Positions 8,773 to 17,263 of a stretch of 64,000 bases of DNA are shown in pieces. The stretch comes from Streptomyces shenzhenensis. Lineage in GTDB: Bacteria > Actinomycetota > Actinomycetes > Streptomycetales > Streptomycetaceae. The translations under genes and the position numbers were made by a program. The notes under the pieces are model-generated. The model ran no database searches and was not told where the DNA came from. It saw nothing but the letters and a program-made list of their open reading frames with translations. How positions within the stretch are numbered: position 1 is the stretch's first letter; each line of letters begins with the position of its first letter. The stretch is from positions 1 to 64,000 of the forward strand of contig NZ_JAJONF010000045.1 of assembly GCF_021462265.1 (NCBI RefSeq), in the 5' to 3' direction.

Positions 8773-11700
8773 ATGCACCGACAAGTAAGACAGGCAGCCG
8801 CCGCGCTGGCCCTGCTGGTCCCCTTGGTGGCGGCCGGCCCAGCCGTCGCCGCGCCCGCCGGCGACCCCGCACCAGCCGCGCCCGCGCCCCACAGCCTGAC
8901 GCTCGCGGACGGCTCGAAGGTGGTCTGGGCCGACGACGGCACCGGCACCCTCACCGACCCGCAGGGCCGCACCCGCGCCTTCCCCGTGCCGCGCTCGGCC
9001 GGCCGCACCGGACTCGGGGCCACGATCACCCCCTCCACCACCGCGATCACCGCCCGCGCCGAGACCGCCCGCGGTGCCTCCTACACCCTCGGCACGAAGC
9101 AGGGCGCCGCCGCACAGCGGGCACCCGTACAGCCGATGAACACCGGCCCCGTGAAGCTGCCCGCCGCGGCGAAGACGGCGCTGCGGCAGGACGCCCGCAG
9201 GGCGCCCCAGCCCGGCCCGGCCACCGGCCTGCCCGCCAACGACGGCCTCAGCACGTCCTTCCAGTCCTACCTCAACGCCCAGGGCGTGGACGCCGCCGGC
9301 GCCTTCGCTGACGCGGCCACCTACCTGCACGCCCTGCCCGGCGCCGGACAGATCGTCACCAACGTCTCCATCGGCGACCTCACCGACCAGTCGATGGCCG
9401 ACGGCGGTGACGACTACGTACGGGTGTACGGTCCCACCACCGTCGTCAAGAACGGCCGGCGCTACCTCGACGAACCGTCGATGCCGCTCATCCCCACCTA
9501 CACGGCTGACAACGACGGCAAGCTGGACCCCCACGGCTCGACCGAGGGGCAGGATCCGAACCTCGGCGAGGTGCTCCTCGACTTCTCGATGATGGCCCCG
9601 CTCCCGCACGACCGGCAGCGCCCCGGCGCCCTCGGCAGCGGCGCCACCGACCTGCTCGGCATAGCCCCGGGCGCCCAGTACCGTCTCGTGGTGCCGCAGG
9701 AGGCCAGCTACGAGGGCATCACCGCCGCGCTGAAAGCCGCCGCGAACCAGAAGCCCCGGCCGGACGTCATCACCGCCAGCCTCGGCTTCGGCACCGACGA
9801 GCAGATCGGCTTCCCCGGCCGCTACCTGGAGGACGACCCGACGATCCGGGCCACCCTGACCTCCATCGTGAAGTCCGGCATCGCCGTGGTCGTCTCCTCC
9901 AACGACGGCACCCGGCTCGCCCTGCCCGTCGCGGTCGGCCCCGACGGCGGCAGCACCCCCACCGACACCACCACCAAACCGAGCGCCCAGACCGACATCG
10001 ACGACGTGGAGCCCACCAGCACGCCCTCGAAGATGGTCGACAACGGTGTCATCGCAGCCGGTGCCACCACCACCGACGACACACTGAGCTCCGCCGACAC
10101 CCGGCAGGGCGTCTACCCGACGACCCGCTACAACGGTTCGGCCGCCTACTCGTCCGGTTTCGGCACCCGCATCGATCTCGCCGCTCCCGGTGACAACCTG
10201 CCGTCCCTCATGCACGTCTGCACTTCCAGCCCCTGCAAGGCGCAGGATGTGGAGGTCGTGCTGAACGGCGGCACCTCTGCCTCGGCCCCTGAGATCGCCG
10301 CCGCCGTGGCCGACGTGCTCCAGGCCGCCAAGGCCACCCACCAGAGCCTGACCCCGCGCCAGGTCCGCGACCTGCTCGTCTCCACGGGCAACTCCATCGC
10401 ACAGCCCCCGCAGACCGATCAGCCGCTCACCATGGGAACCCAGCTCGACGTGACCCGCGCCGTGGAAAGGGTCCTCGCCAGGACCTACCGCATCGCGCCC
10501 CGGCCCGTTCGGCTCTCGGTGGCCCAGCGGCAGCTGCTGCCCACGCAGTACGGCACCGCCTTCACCGAGTCCACCGACCCCACGGCGATCGACCTGGCAG
10601 GGCCCGCGGACGGCAACGGGGCGCCGACCGGCCAGAACGCCGTCTCGCCGATCACGCTCGGCCTGGACATGACCGGCGACCTCAGTGGCCTGACCTACCG
10701 GGTCAGGGTCGGCGACAAGGGCGTGTTCACCGCCAGGACGCCGAGCCTGCGCCTCACGCCCGCCCAGCTGCTGGGCGCCGCCGGGCTGCCGCTCGCCTCC
10801 GACACCGCCCGCAGCGTGCCCGTCACCTTCCAGGCGCTGCGGGGCGGCAAGGTGGTCGGCGAACTCTCGCAGCGTCTGACCTTCCTCGCCGGCGACGGCA
10901 CCTACGCCCAGGCGCTCGCCCCGGCGGCCCCCGGTACTGCCCCGCTCGGCCGGTCCGTCACCGTCTCCTATGACCTCACCGGCCTCCGCGGCGCGGACAG
11001 CCCGCGCCTGGTGCTCTCCTCCGTCGGCCACTACTCCCCCAGCGCCGCGGTGGACGACTTCAACGTCCAGTGGTCCACGCCGCTCACCCGGACCAGGGGC
11101 ACCGTGACGATCCCCGCCTCCGCCTTCACCGCGGGCGGCGCCGGACTCTACGGCGTCGGCATCCGGCAGGCCGACCTCTACGGGGTGCTCCCCGTCTACG
11201 GCGACTTCCGCGCCCTGCGCATCGGGCCTGCCGCCGACGAACGGCCCGACGCCCCGCTGCTGACCACGGAAGGCCACATGCGTGCGCACGCCGCCGACAC
11301 CGCCCGTAGCGCGCCGAAGGTGACCGTGAACTGGGACGCGGCCGGTGTACGCGGCGCGGACGGCGCCGAGTTCGAGGTGATGTCGCCCGGCCCCACGCTC
11401 TACGGCTCGCTGAACACCGTCACCAACCAGAACGGCAGCCGCCGCGACGACGACGGCTTCAACCATCCGTCCACGCTCACCGTCAGGCTGCCCGCGGTGA
11501 AGGGCCACACCGTACTGGACCTGTCGGCGCTCAAGCTGCCGACCGGGCTGCAGTACCCGGTGCGGGTGCTCGCCACCCGGCACGGCTCGCCGATCGGCCA
11601 GGCGTCCCCGACGTCCTTCCTGCAGTACCGCGACGGCGACCAGGTCCACGGCACCGTGGAGAGCTTCACCGTCTCCGGCGGCAAGGCGCTGATATCCACC

Positions 11701-12738
11701 GACGCCTTCACCCTGACGGGCGGCGACGAGGTGTACCACCTGGACCGTTCCGCCACCACCGGCTACGACCTCACCACCGGCACCGCCGGTGACTCCTTCG
11801 CCGAGTCCACCGACGGGCAGACGATGCAGGAGGTGCTCGGCACCGACCCGGCCAGCGGCCACGCCCTGATCATCCACACCCCGTTCGCCGGTTCGAACGC
11901 CCGGATCGACGTGGAGAACCCCGCAACCGGCGCCCCGGTGAAGGTCACCGCGCTCTCCGACCTGATCAGCGGCAACGCCTACCTGGAGGGAGGCACCGTG
12001 GACACGGCCCGCCACCGCGGCCTGGTCACCACCTACGAGCCGGACAGCGGCCTCAGCCGGGTCTGGCCGGTCGACATGACCACCGGACAGGTCGGTAAGT
12101 CGCTGGCGCTCAACCCGGACAACCTGTACCGCTCCTACAACAACGTCTCAGTGGACGCCTCCACCGGCGAGGTGTTCGTCGCCACCGCCGGAACGATGGG
12201 CCCGTGCCTGGGCGGCCGCGTCTCCTACGGCGCGGTCGGCGCGGACTTCGGCACCGGCACCGTCACCCCCGTCACCTCGCTGCCGCGGTGCGTCTCGGCG
12301 TTGCTGCCCGACGGCAGGGGCGACAAGGTCTACGCCGCCGTCGGCGCCGCCCAGCCCAATCCCGAGGGCGGCGATTTCCCCACCAGCTCCTGGCTGACCG
12401 CCGACCAGAAGACGCTCACCCCGTCCGCCACGGTCGACACCGGCACCCGCGGCCCGGTCTGGCCGACCCTGGACAGCGCCCACCAGGTCGCCGTGGAGGC
12501 GAGCCTCTACGAGAGCGGAGTCGAGACCGACAACAACGCCATGAGCGAGATCACCGTGCTGAACCCGGCGACCGGCGAGGTGCTGGCACGCCACGCGGTG
12601 GCCAACCTCGTGAACTCCACCGTCGCCGGCTCCAACTTCGAGTTCACCGGCCGCCAGGGACTCTTCCTGGACCCGCACACCCGCACGGGGTGGGTCGTGA
12701 ACGGCTGGGGCACGGGGCTGGAGCGGTTCTCCTACTGA
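8773..12738 (+). CDS. Giant secreted serine protease with sedolisin-like (S53) motifs
   Basis: The protein is 1321 residues from the ATG at 8773, seven bases after AAGGAG; the ATG at 8767 is too close. Residues 1-28 are a Sec signal peptide ending AVAAPA. Residues about 150-550 hold the catalytic domain. GGTSASAPEIAAAVA has the nucleophile Ser502, GEVLLD gives Glu266 and Asp270 in an ExxxD arrangement, and SSNDG has Asp378 where sedolisins carry the oxyanion Asp. The Asp, His and Ser motifs of subtilisins are not all visible, so S53-like is favoured over S8, though an automatic pipeline may call it S8. Beyond 550 are beta-rich repeats, and from about 1040 to the end a YncE-like beta-propeller (VSVDASTGEVFVATAG). 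Regulation by the divergent TrmB/LuxR-like protein is likely. Confidence 0.82.
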   Translation: MHRQVRQAAAALALLVPLVAAGPAVAAPAGDPAPAAPAPHSLTLADGSKVVWADDGTGTLTDPQGRTRAFPVPRSAGRTGLGATITPSTTAITARAETARGASYTLGTKQGAAAQRAPVQPMNTGPVKLPAAAKTALRQDARRAPQPGPATGLPANDGLSTSFQSYLNAQGVDAAGAFADAATYLHALPGAGQIVTNVSIGDLTDQSMADGGDDYVRVYGPTTVVKNGRRYLDEPSMPLIPTYTADNDGKLDPHGSTEGQDPNLGEVLLDFSMMAPLPHDRQRPGALGSGATDLLGIAPGAQYRLVVPQEASYEGITAALKAAANQKPRPDVITASLGFGTDEQIGFPGRYLEDDPTIRATLTSIVKSGIAVVVSSNDGTRLALPVAVGPDGGSTPTDTTTKPSAQTDIDDVEPTSTPSKMVDNGVIAAGATTTDDTLSSADTRQGVYPTTRYNGSAAYSSGFGTRIDLAAPGDNLPSLMHVCTSSPCKAQDVEVVLNGGTSASAPEIAAAVADVLQAAKATHQSLTPRQVRDLLVSTGNSIAQPPQTDQPLTMGTQLDVTRAVERVLARTYRIAPRPVRLSVAQRQLLPTQYGTAFTESTDPTAIDLAGPADGNGAPTGQNAVSPITLGLDMTGDLSGLTYRVRVGDKGVFTARTPSLRLTPAQLLGAAGLPLASDTARSVPVTFQALRGGKVVGELSQRLTFLAGDGTYAQALAPAAPGTAPLGRSVTVSYDLTGLRGADSPRLVLSSVGHYSPSAAVDDFNVQWSTPLTRTRGTVTIPASAFTAGGAGLYGVGIRQADLYGVLPVYGDFRALRIGPAADERPDAPLLTTEGHMRAHAADTARSAPKVTVNWDAAGVRGADGAEFEVMSPGPTLYGSLNTVTNQNGSRRDDDGFNHPSTLTVRLPAVKGHTVLDLSALKLPTGLQYPVRVLATRHGSPIGQASPTSFLQYRDGDQVHGTVESFTVSGGKALISTDAFTLTGGDEVYHLDRSATTGYDLTTGTAGDSFAESTDGQTMQEVLGTDPASGHALIIHTPFAGSNARIDVENPATGAPVKVTALSDLISGNAYLEGGTVDTARHRGLVTTYEPDSGLSRVWPVDMTTGQVGKSLALNPDNLYRSYNNVSVDASTGEVFVATAGTMGPCLGGRVSYGAVGADFGTGTVTPVTSLPRCVSALLPDGRGDKVYAAVGAAQPNPEGGDFPTSSWLTADQKTLTPSATVDTGTRGPVWPTLDSAHQVAVEASLYESGVETDNNAMSEITVLNPATGEVLARHAVANLVNSTVAGSNFEFTGRQGLFLDPHTRTGWVVNGWGTGLERFSY

Positions 12739-12748
12739 CGTCCGAACC

Positions 12749-12785
12749 AGGGCGAGTCCCGAAACCCCCGACGGGCCCTCGCCCT
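12749..12785 (+). terminator. Hairpin terminator after the sedolisin-like protease
   Basis: AGGGCGAG (12749-12756) pairs with CTCGCCCT (12778-12785), and an inner CCCG/CGGG pair extends the stem. It begins 11 bp after the stop codon. Confidence 0.65.
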
Positions 12786-13185
12786 TCGAGCGACGACGCC
12801 GCTTCCAGAACGCGCCGGGGTGGGAGCACGGTCCCGCCCCGGCCCGAGACGCGCACCGGTGCCCGCGCCCGCGAGGTCCCGCCGTACCGGCGGACCGTGT
12901 CTGACGTCATCGCGGGCGCGGTGGCAGCCGCCGGACGCAGGCAGGTCCTGACTCCCCGTCCGTTCCTGGACGGCGCCCGGTTTCCCGGGCGCGTCCGTGA
13001 CGTTGCCCGGTTCGGCGGCTGCCGCGTTGCCCCCAACTGCTCTGGTCCAGCCTGCCGTAGGAGCCTCCGGCCCTGCGCGTGTCCACACACGCGACACGCG
13101 ACAGGCCGGTAGTCCAGATTTCAATTACTTACTTTTTCCTCGTACCGATGATCAGATTCGGTCCATCAGTGATCCAGGAGTGAGT
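12786..13185. other. Intergenic region upstream of the subtilisin-type protease, 400 bp
   Basis: No gene was recognised. The last 80 bp (about 13110-13175) are much richer in A and T than the surroundings, including a run around TTACTTACTTTTTCC, and probably hold the promoter of the protease gene. Confidence 0.45.
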
Positions 13186-16100
13186 GTGCATTCTCTGTCC
13201 GCACGAAGATCGGGTGCTTTGGCGGCGGCAGTCCTCGCTGCCGCGCTGACCGCCCCCGGGACGGCCCACGGCGCGACTCCTCGTCCGGCCCCGCAAGCCG
13301 TCGGCGACGGGTCCCCCGGAGCGCGGGGCCTGCCGGTCACGGTGACGCTGATCACCGGCGACCGGGTGACGGCGATTCAGGAGCCTGACGGATCGGTGTC
13401 GGTGGACGACGTCTCAGGTGCGACGGGAGCGGACGCCTCGGCGCGCGTCGTGGTGGAGGGCCGGGACACCTTCGTGTATCCCGACAGCGCCATGCCCTAC
13501 ATCGCGGCCGGACGGCTCGACAAGCAGCTCTTCGACATCACCCAGTTGACAGCCCAGGGTTACGACGACGCCCGTATGAGCGCCCTCCCGTTGATCGTCA
13601 CGCACTCTCCGGCCGGGAGCGGTGCCCCCGGCGGGCGGCTGCGGTCCGACGGTCCGCTGCCGGGAGCGAGAACGACCCTGGCACTCCCGTCCGTCCACGG
13701 AGAGGCCGTCGAGGCCCGACGGTCGACGACACCCGTCTTCTGGGACGCCCTGACCGGCGACGGCGGACGGGCCGCCCCGCGGACGGCGGGGAGGATCGAC
13801 GCGGCGTCCGGCGGAACGACGGGACCCTCCTTCGCGGCGGGTGTCGACAAGGTGTGGCTCGACGGCAGGGCACGGGCGGACCTCGCGGACTCCACGACGC
13901 AGATAGGCGCCCCCGCGGCGTGGAAAGCGGGGGCGACCGGCGCGGGCGTCCGGGTGGCGGTGCTCGACTCGGGTGTGGACGCCACACATCCGGATCTGGC
14001 CGGCCGCATCGTGGGGGCTCGTAGCTTCGTCGAGGGAGAGGACGTCACCGACCGCAACGGACATGGGACGCACACCGCGTCCACGGTGGCCGGAACGGGA
14101 GCCGCCTCCGGCGGAAAGGAACGCGGAGTCGCCCCCGGCGCAGACCTGATAGTCGGCAAGGTCCTCGACGACAGCGGATCGGGCCCCGTATCCGGCATCA
14201 TCGCCGGCATGGAGTGGGCGGCGCGGACCGAGCACGCCAAGGTCATCAACATGAGCCTGGGCACGCCGGCGTGGCACACCCAGGACGACCCGCTGAGTCA
14301 AGCGGTCAACCAGCTCAGTGCGGAGACCGGCGCCCTCTTCGTCATCGCCGCGGGCAACTCCGGGAACAACCCGTACAGTGTCAGCGCCCCGGGAACGGCG
14401 GACGCCGCCCTCACCGTCGGCGCGGTGGACGCCGCCGACCACCTCGCGGACTTCTCCAGCGCGGGACCGCGGATGAACGACGACGCTCTCAAGCCCGACC
14501 TCACCGCTCCGGGGGTGGACGTACTGGCCGCCCGCTCGCAGCTGATGAGCTCGGGCGAGGGCTACTACCGTACGGACAGCGGCACTTCGATGGCCGCGCC
14601 GCATGTCGCCGGGGCAGCGGTGCTGCTGGCCCAGAAGCATCCGGCCTGGACCGGCCGGCGGATCAAGGACGCCCTGATGAGCACCAGCGCCCGGACCCCC
14701 GGCTACAGCCCCTACCAGGCCGGCACCGGCCGACTCGACGTGGGCACCGCGTACCTCCAGGACCAGGTCGTCGCGAGCGGGTCTGTCGACGCGGGGCTCG
14801 TCCCCTGGTCGAAGGACCAAAAGCCGAAGCCGGTGAAGCGGCAGATCACCTACACCAACACGACCGGGCACCCGGTCACCCTGCGCCTCCAGGTGGACCG
14901 CGGAGACGCGCCCGCAGGGGTGTTCACCCTCGCGGCCGACCGGATCACGGTGCCGGCGCGCGGAACCTCGACGGTGACCCTCCTGGCAGATCCCCGGGGG
15001 CTGCGGCCGGGACAGTACGCCGCCCAGGTCACCGTCGGCTTCGCGACCGGCGCCGTGCACACCGCCACGGGTCTGTCCGTCGAATCCGAGAAGTACGGTC
15101 TGACGGTTCACCTCAAGGACCGGGCGGGCAAGCCCGTCAGCGGCGAGGTCGAGATCACGGGAGCCGACGGGAAGACCACGATCATGTGGGTCCCGAACGG
15201 CACTCTCACCAGCCGCTGGGCCCCCGGCTCCTACACCGTCGTCTCCACCTTGGACGTGACGGGCCGCAACGGACCGCACTCCCTGGGATACGCCGTACTC
15301 GCCGCTCCCGAGCTGAAGCTGACGTCCGACATGAACGTCGACCTGGACGCGTCACGCATCCGCCGGATCAAGGTGGCCACGCCCAAGCCGACTTCGGTCA
15401 CCACCGCCAGGATCGACCTCTACCGCTCCTTCACCTCCAGCCTGCCGACGCCCGCCGACGACCGGGCGCTGCACGAGATCCTCATGCCCTCACCCGCGTA
15501 CGACAGCCTCTGGGCGCTTCCCAGCAAGAGCAAAGTGACCCAGGGCAGCTTCGTCTTCACCACCCGGATCCGTGCCAAGCAGACACCGCTGAACATCACC
15601 TACGACGGGCACCGTCTGGATGACGCACTGCTGGTTCAGCCGGGATCCGCGTCGTTCCCCGACGGCTCCACACACGTGGACGCGGTCTTCGCCGGCAACG
15701 GCGCACCCGCCGACTACACCGGCCTGCACGCCCGCGGCAAAGCCGTCGTCGTCCGCCGCAGTGACGAGGTGACGCCGGCAGACCAGGCGGCCGCGGCGCA
15801 TGCGGCGTCGGCGGCCATGCTCCTCGTCGTCAACGAGGGCGACGGCCGTGGGTACGACTGGTACGGCGATCCGGACCAGAGGACAACCGGACCCCTCCCG
15901 GTCGCCTCGGTCGCCCAGGACGACGGAGAACGCCTGATCCGCACCCTCACAGCCGCGGGGAAGAGGAGGGCCGGTCTGGCAGTCGAAGCCCATCCCGCAC
16001 CGGCGTACCTGTACGACCTGGCCGACTACCATCGAGGAGGAGTGCCGCAGGACCCCTCGCCGGACACGGACCCCGGCAGCCTCGCCCGCATCGACAACAC

Positions 16101-17019
16101 CTTCTCCGCGCCCGCCGGCAAGCAGATCCTCGAGAGCCGGGAAGACAGCCCGTCGTACGAATACTGGCCTGCCGCCTACCCCTACTCCGTGTACGGAGGA
16201 ACGCGCGTTCCTCCCTTCCCGCGGGAACCGGTGGCTGCCCGGCACCGCACCGACTGGGTCTCCGCCGGAAACGGCGTCAAATGGCAGCAGTACGCGTCCA
16301 TCGACGGATGGTCGACCTTCACCGACATCACGAGCTACCGGCCGCGCAGCGTCCACGGCGAGCACTGGTTCGGCCCCGTCACCCGGCCGCGGATGCTCAG
16401 CTTCGAGGTCCCGCACCGTGTCGGAGACGCCATGGGCGGCACACTCGCGGGATTCGGCGACGGAGGGTCCGCCCACAGCGGTGACACGGGCCTGATGTCC
16501 CGGAGCTTCGCGCTCTACCAGGGCGACAGGCTCCTGATGCGGAACGGCCCACGGCCCGACTTCGGGGTCGGCGACCTCGCCCCCCAAAAGCTGCCGTACC
16601 GGCTCGTCGCCGACACGCAGGGGAACACCGACCTGACCCCCTACTCCTCGACCACGCACACGGAGTGGACGTTCGTCTCCGGCAACGCCGACGATCAGGC
16701 CATCCCTCTGGCCCAACTCGACTACGGAACAGACCTGGACGGCAAGGGGCGTGCGGCACGCACCTCGGACTTCTCGGTCGACCCCGTCGTGGTCGGAAGC
16801 GACGCCGCGAAGGACGCCGTCACAGCGGTCGGACTGGAGGTGTCCTATGACGACGGCGCCTCCTGGCATCGGCAGGGCCTGAAGGACGACCAGGGCTCAT
16901 GGCGGACCCGGCTCCACGCCCCGGCCCGGGCGACCTACGTGTCCATCCGGGTCACGGCCGAGCAGCGAAACGGCGGCGGTGTCCGGCAGACCGTCAACCG
17001 GGCCTTCGGCCTCAGGTGA
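13186..17019 (+). CDS. Giant secreted S8 (subtilisin-like) peptidase with PA-like domain
   Basis: The protein is 1277 residues from the GTG at 13186, placed five bases after AGGAG; the GTG at 13180 overlaps that site. The signal peptide ends near GTAHGA (about residue 30). Residues about 45-200 resemble a propeptide. The catalytic triad is Asp261 in AVLDSGVDATHPDLAG, His293 in NGHGTHTASTVAG and Ser468 in GTSMAAPHVAGAA, with the oxyanion Asn in IAAGNSGNN. A beta-sandwich follows (TNTTGHPVTLRLQVDRGD). A protease-associated-like segment (ADYTGLHARGKAVVVRR, then AAMLLVVNEGDGRG) lies near 845-900. The length and domain order are those of the large exported proteases of Streptomyces. It is monocistronic, convergent with the SpoIIE-type gene. 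Confidence 0.93.
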   Translation: MHSLSARRSGALAAAVLAAALTAPGTAHGATPRPAPQAVGDGSPGARGLPVTVTLITGDRVTAIQEPDGSVSVDDVSGATGADASARVVVEGRDTFVYPDSAMPYIAAGRLDKQLFDITQLTAQGYDDARMSALPLIVTHSPAGSGAPGGRLRSDGPLPGARTTLALPSVHGEAVEARRSTTPVFWDALTGDGGRAAPRTAGRIDAASGGTTGPSFAAGVDKVWLDGRARADLADSTTQIGAPAAWKAGATGAGVRVAVLDSGVDATHPDLAGRIVGARSFVEGEDVTDRNGHGTHTASTVAGTGAASGGKERGVAPGADLIVGKVLDDSGSGPVSGIIAGMEWAARTEHAKVINMSLGTPAWHTQDDPLSQAVNQLSAETGALFVIAAGNSGNNPYSVSAPGTADAALTVGAVDAADHLADFSSAGPRMNDDALKPDLTAPGVDVLAARSQLMSSGEGYYRTDSGTSMAAPHVAGAAVLLAQKHPAWTGRRIKDALMSTSARTPGYSPYQAGTGRLDVGTAYLQDQVVASGSVDAGLVPWSKDQKPKPVKRQITYTNTTGHPVTLRLQVDRGDAPAGVFTLAADRITVPARGTSTVTLLADPRGLRPGQYAAQVTVGFATGAVHTATGLSVESEKYGLTVHLKDRAGKPVSGEVEITGADGKTTIMWVPNGTLTSRWAPGSYTVVSTLDVTGRNGPHSLGYAVLAAPELKLTSDMNVDLDASRIRRIKVATPKPTSVTTARIDLYRSFTSSLPTPADDRALHEILMPSPAYDSLWALPSKSKVTQGSFVFTTRIRAKQTPLNITYDGHRLDDALLVQPGSASFPDGSTHVDAVFAGNGAPADYTGLHARGKAVVVRRSDEVTPADQAAAAHAASAAMLLVVNEGDGRGYDWYGDPDQRTTGPLPVASVAQDDGERLIRTLTAAGKRRAGLAVEAHPAPAYLYDLADYHRGGVPQDPSPDTDPGSLARIDNTFSAPAGKQILESREDSPSYEYWPAAYPYSVYGGTRVPPFPREPVAARHRTDWVSAGNGVKWQQYASIDGWSTFTDITSYRPRSVHGEHWFGPVTRPRMLSFEVPHRVGDAMGGTLAGFGDGGSAHSGDTGLMSRSFALYQGDRLLMRNGPRPDFGVGDLAPQKLPYRLVADTQGNTDLTPYSSTTHTEWTFVSGNADDQAIPLAQLDYGTDLDGKGRAARTSDFSVDPVVVGSDAAKDAVTAVGLEVSYDDGASWHRQGLKDDQGSWRTRLHAPARATYVSIRVTAEQRNGGGVRQTVNRAFGLR

Positions 17020-17026
17020 CCCTCGC

Positions 17027-17074
17027 GAGCGGCCGGAGCCCGCGCCTACGACGGCATCCGGGCACCGGCCGCTC
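17027..17074. terminator. Candidate terminator between convergent genes
   Basis: GAGCGGCCGG (17027-17036) and its exact complement CCGGCCGCTC (17065-17074) flank a 28-base loop 8 bp after the S8 peptidase stop. The loop is long, so the stability is uncertain. Confidence 0.5.
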
Positions 17075-17263
17075 CAGAGATCCGCACGAAACGCACGGAT
17101 GCCCGTGCCGGCGGGCCGATGTTCAGCGCGTGCAGACGAAGCTCGACGCGCTGTCCGGATCGCCGACAACCGCCCCGGCCGGACCTTCTCCACGTGAGGC
17201 TGGTCGGGCCGACCAAGAGCAGACCTGCCCGCCGAAAAACAACCTAAATCACCGGTATTGTGC

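Noticed and set aside
8623..12015. A 1130-codon minus-strand open frame opposite the giant protease
   Set aside because: It is rich in Gly, Val and Arg with no recognisable domains, and is the expected shadow of a high-GC gene. The plus strand has signal peptide and catalytic motifs.
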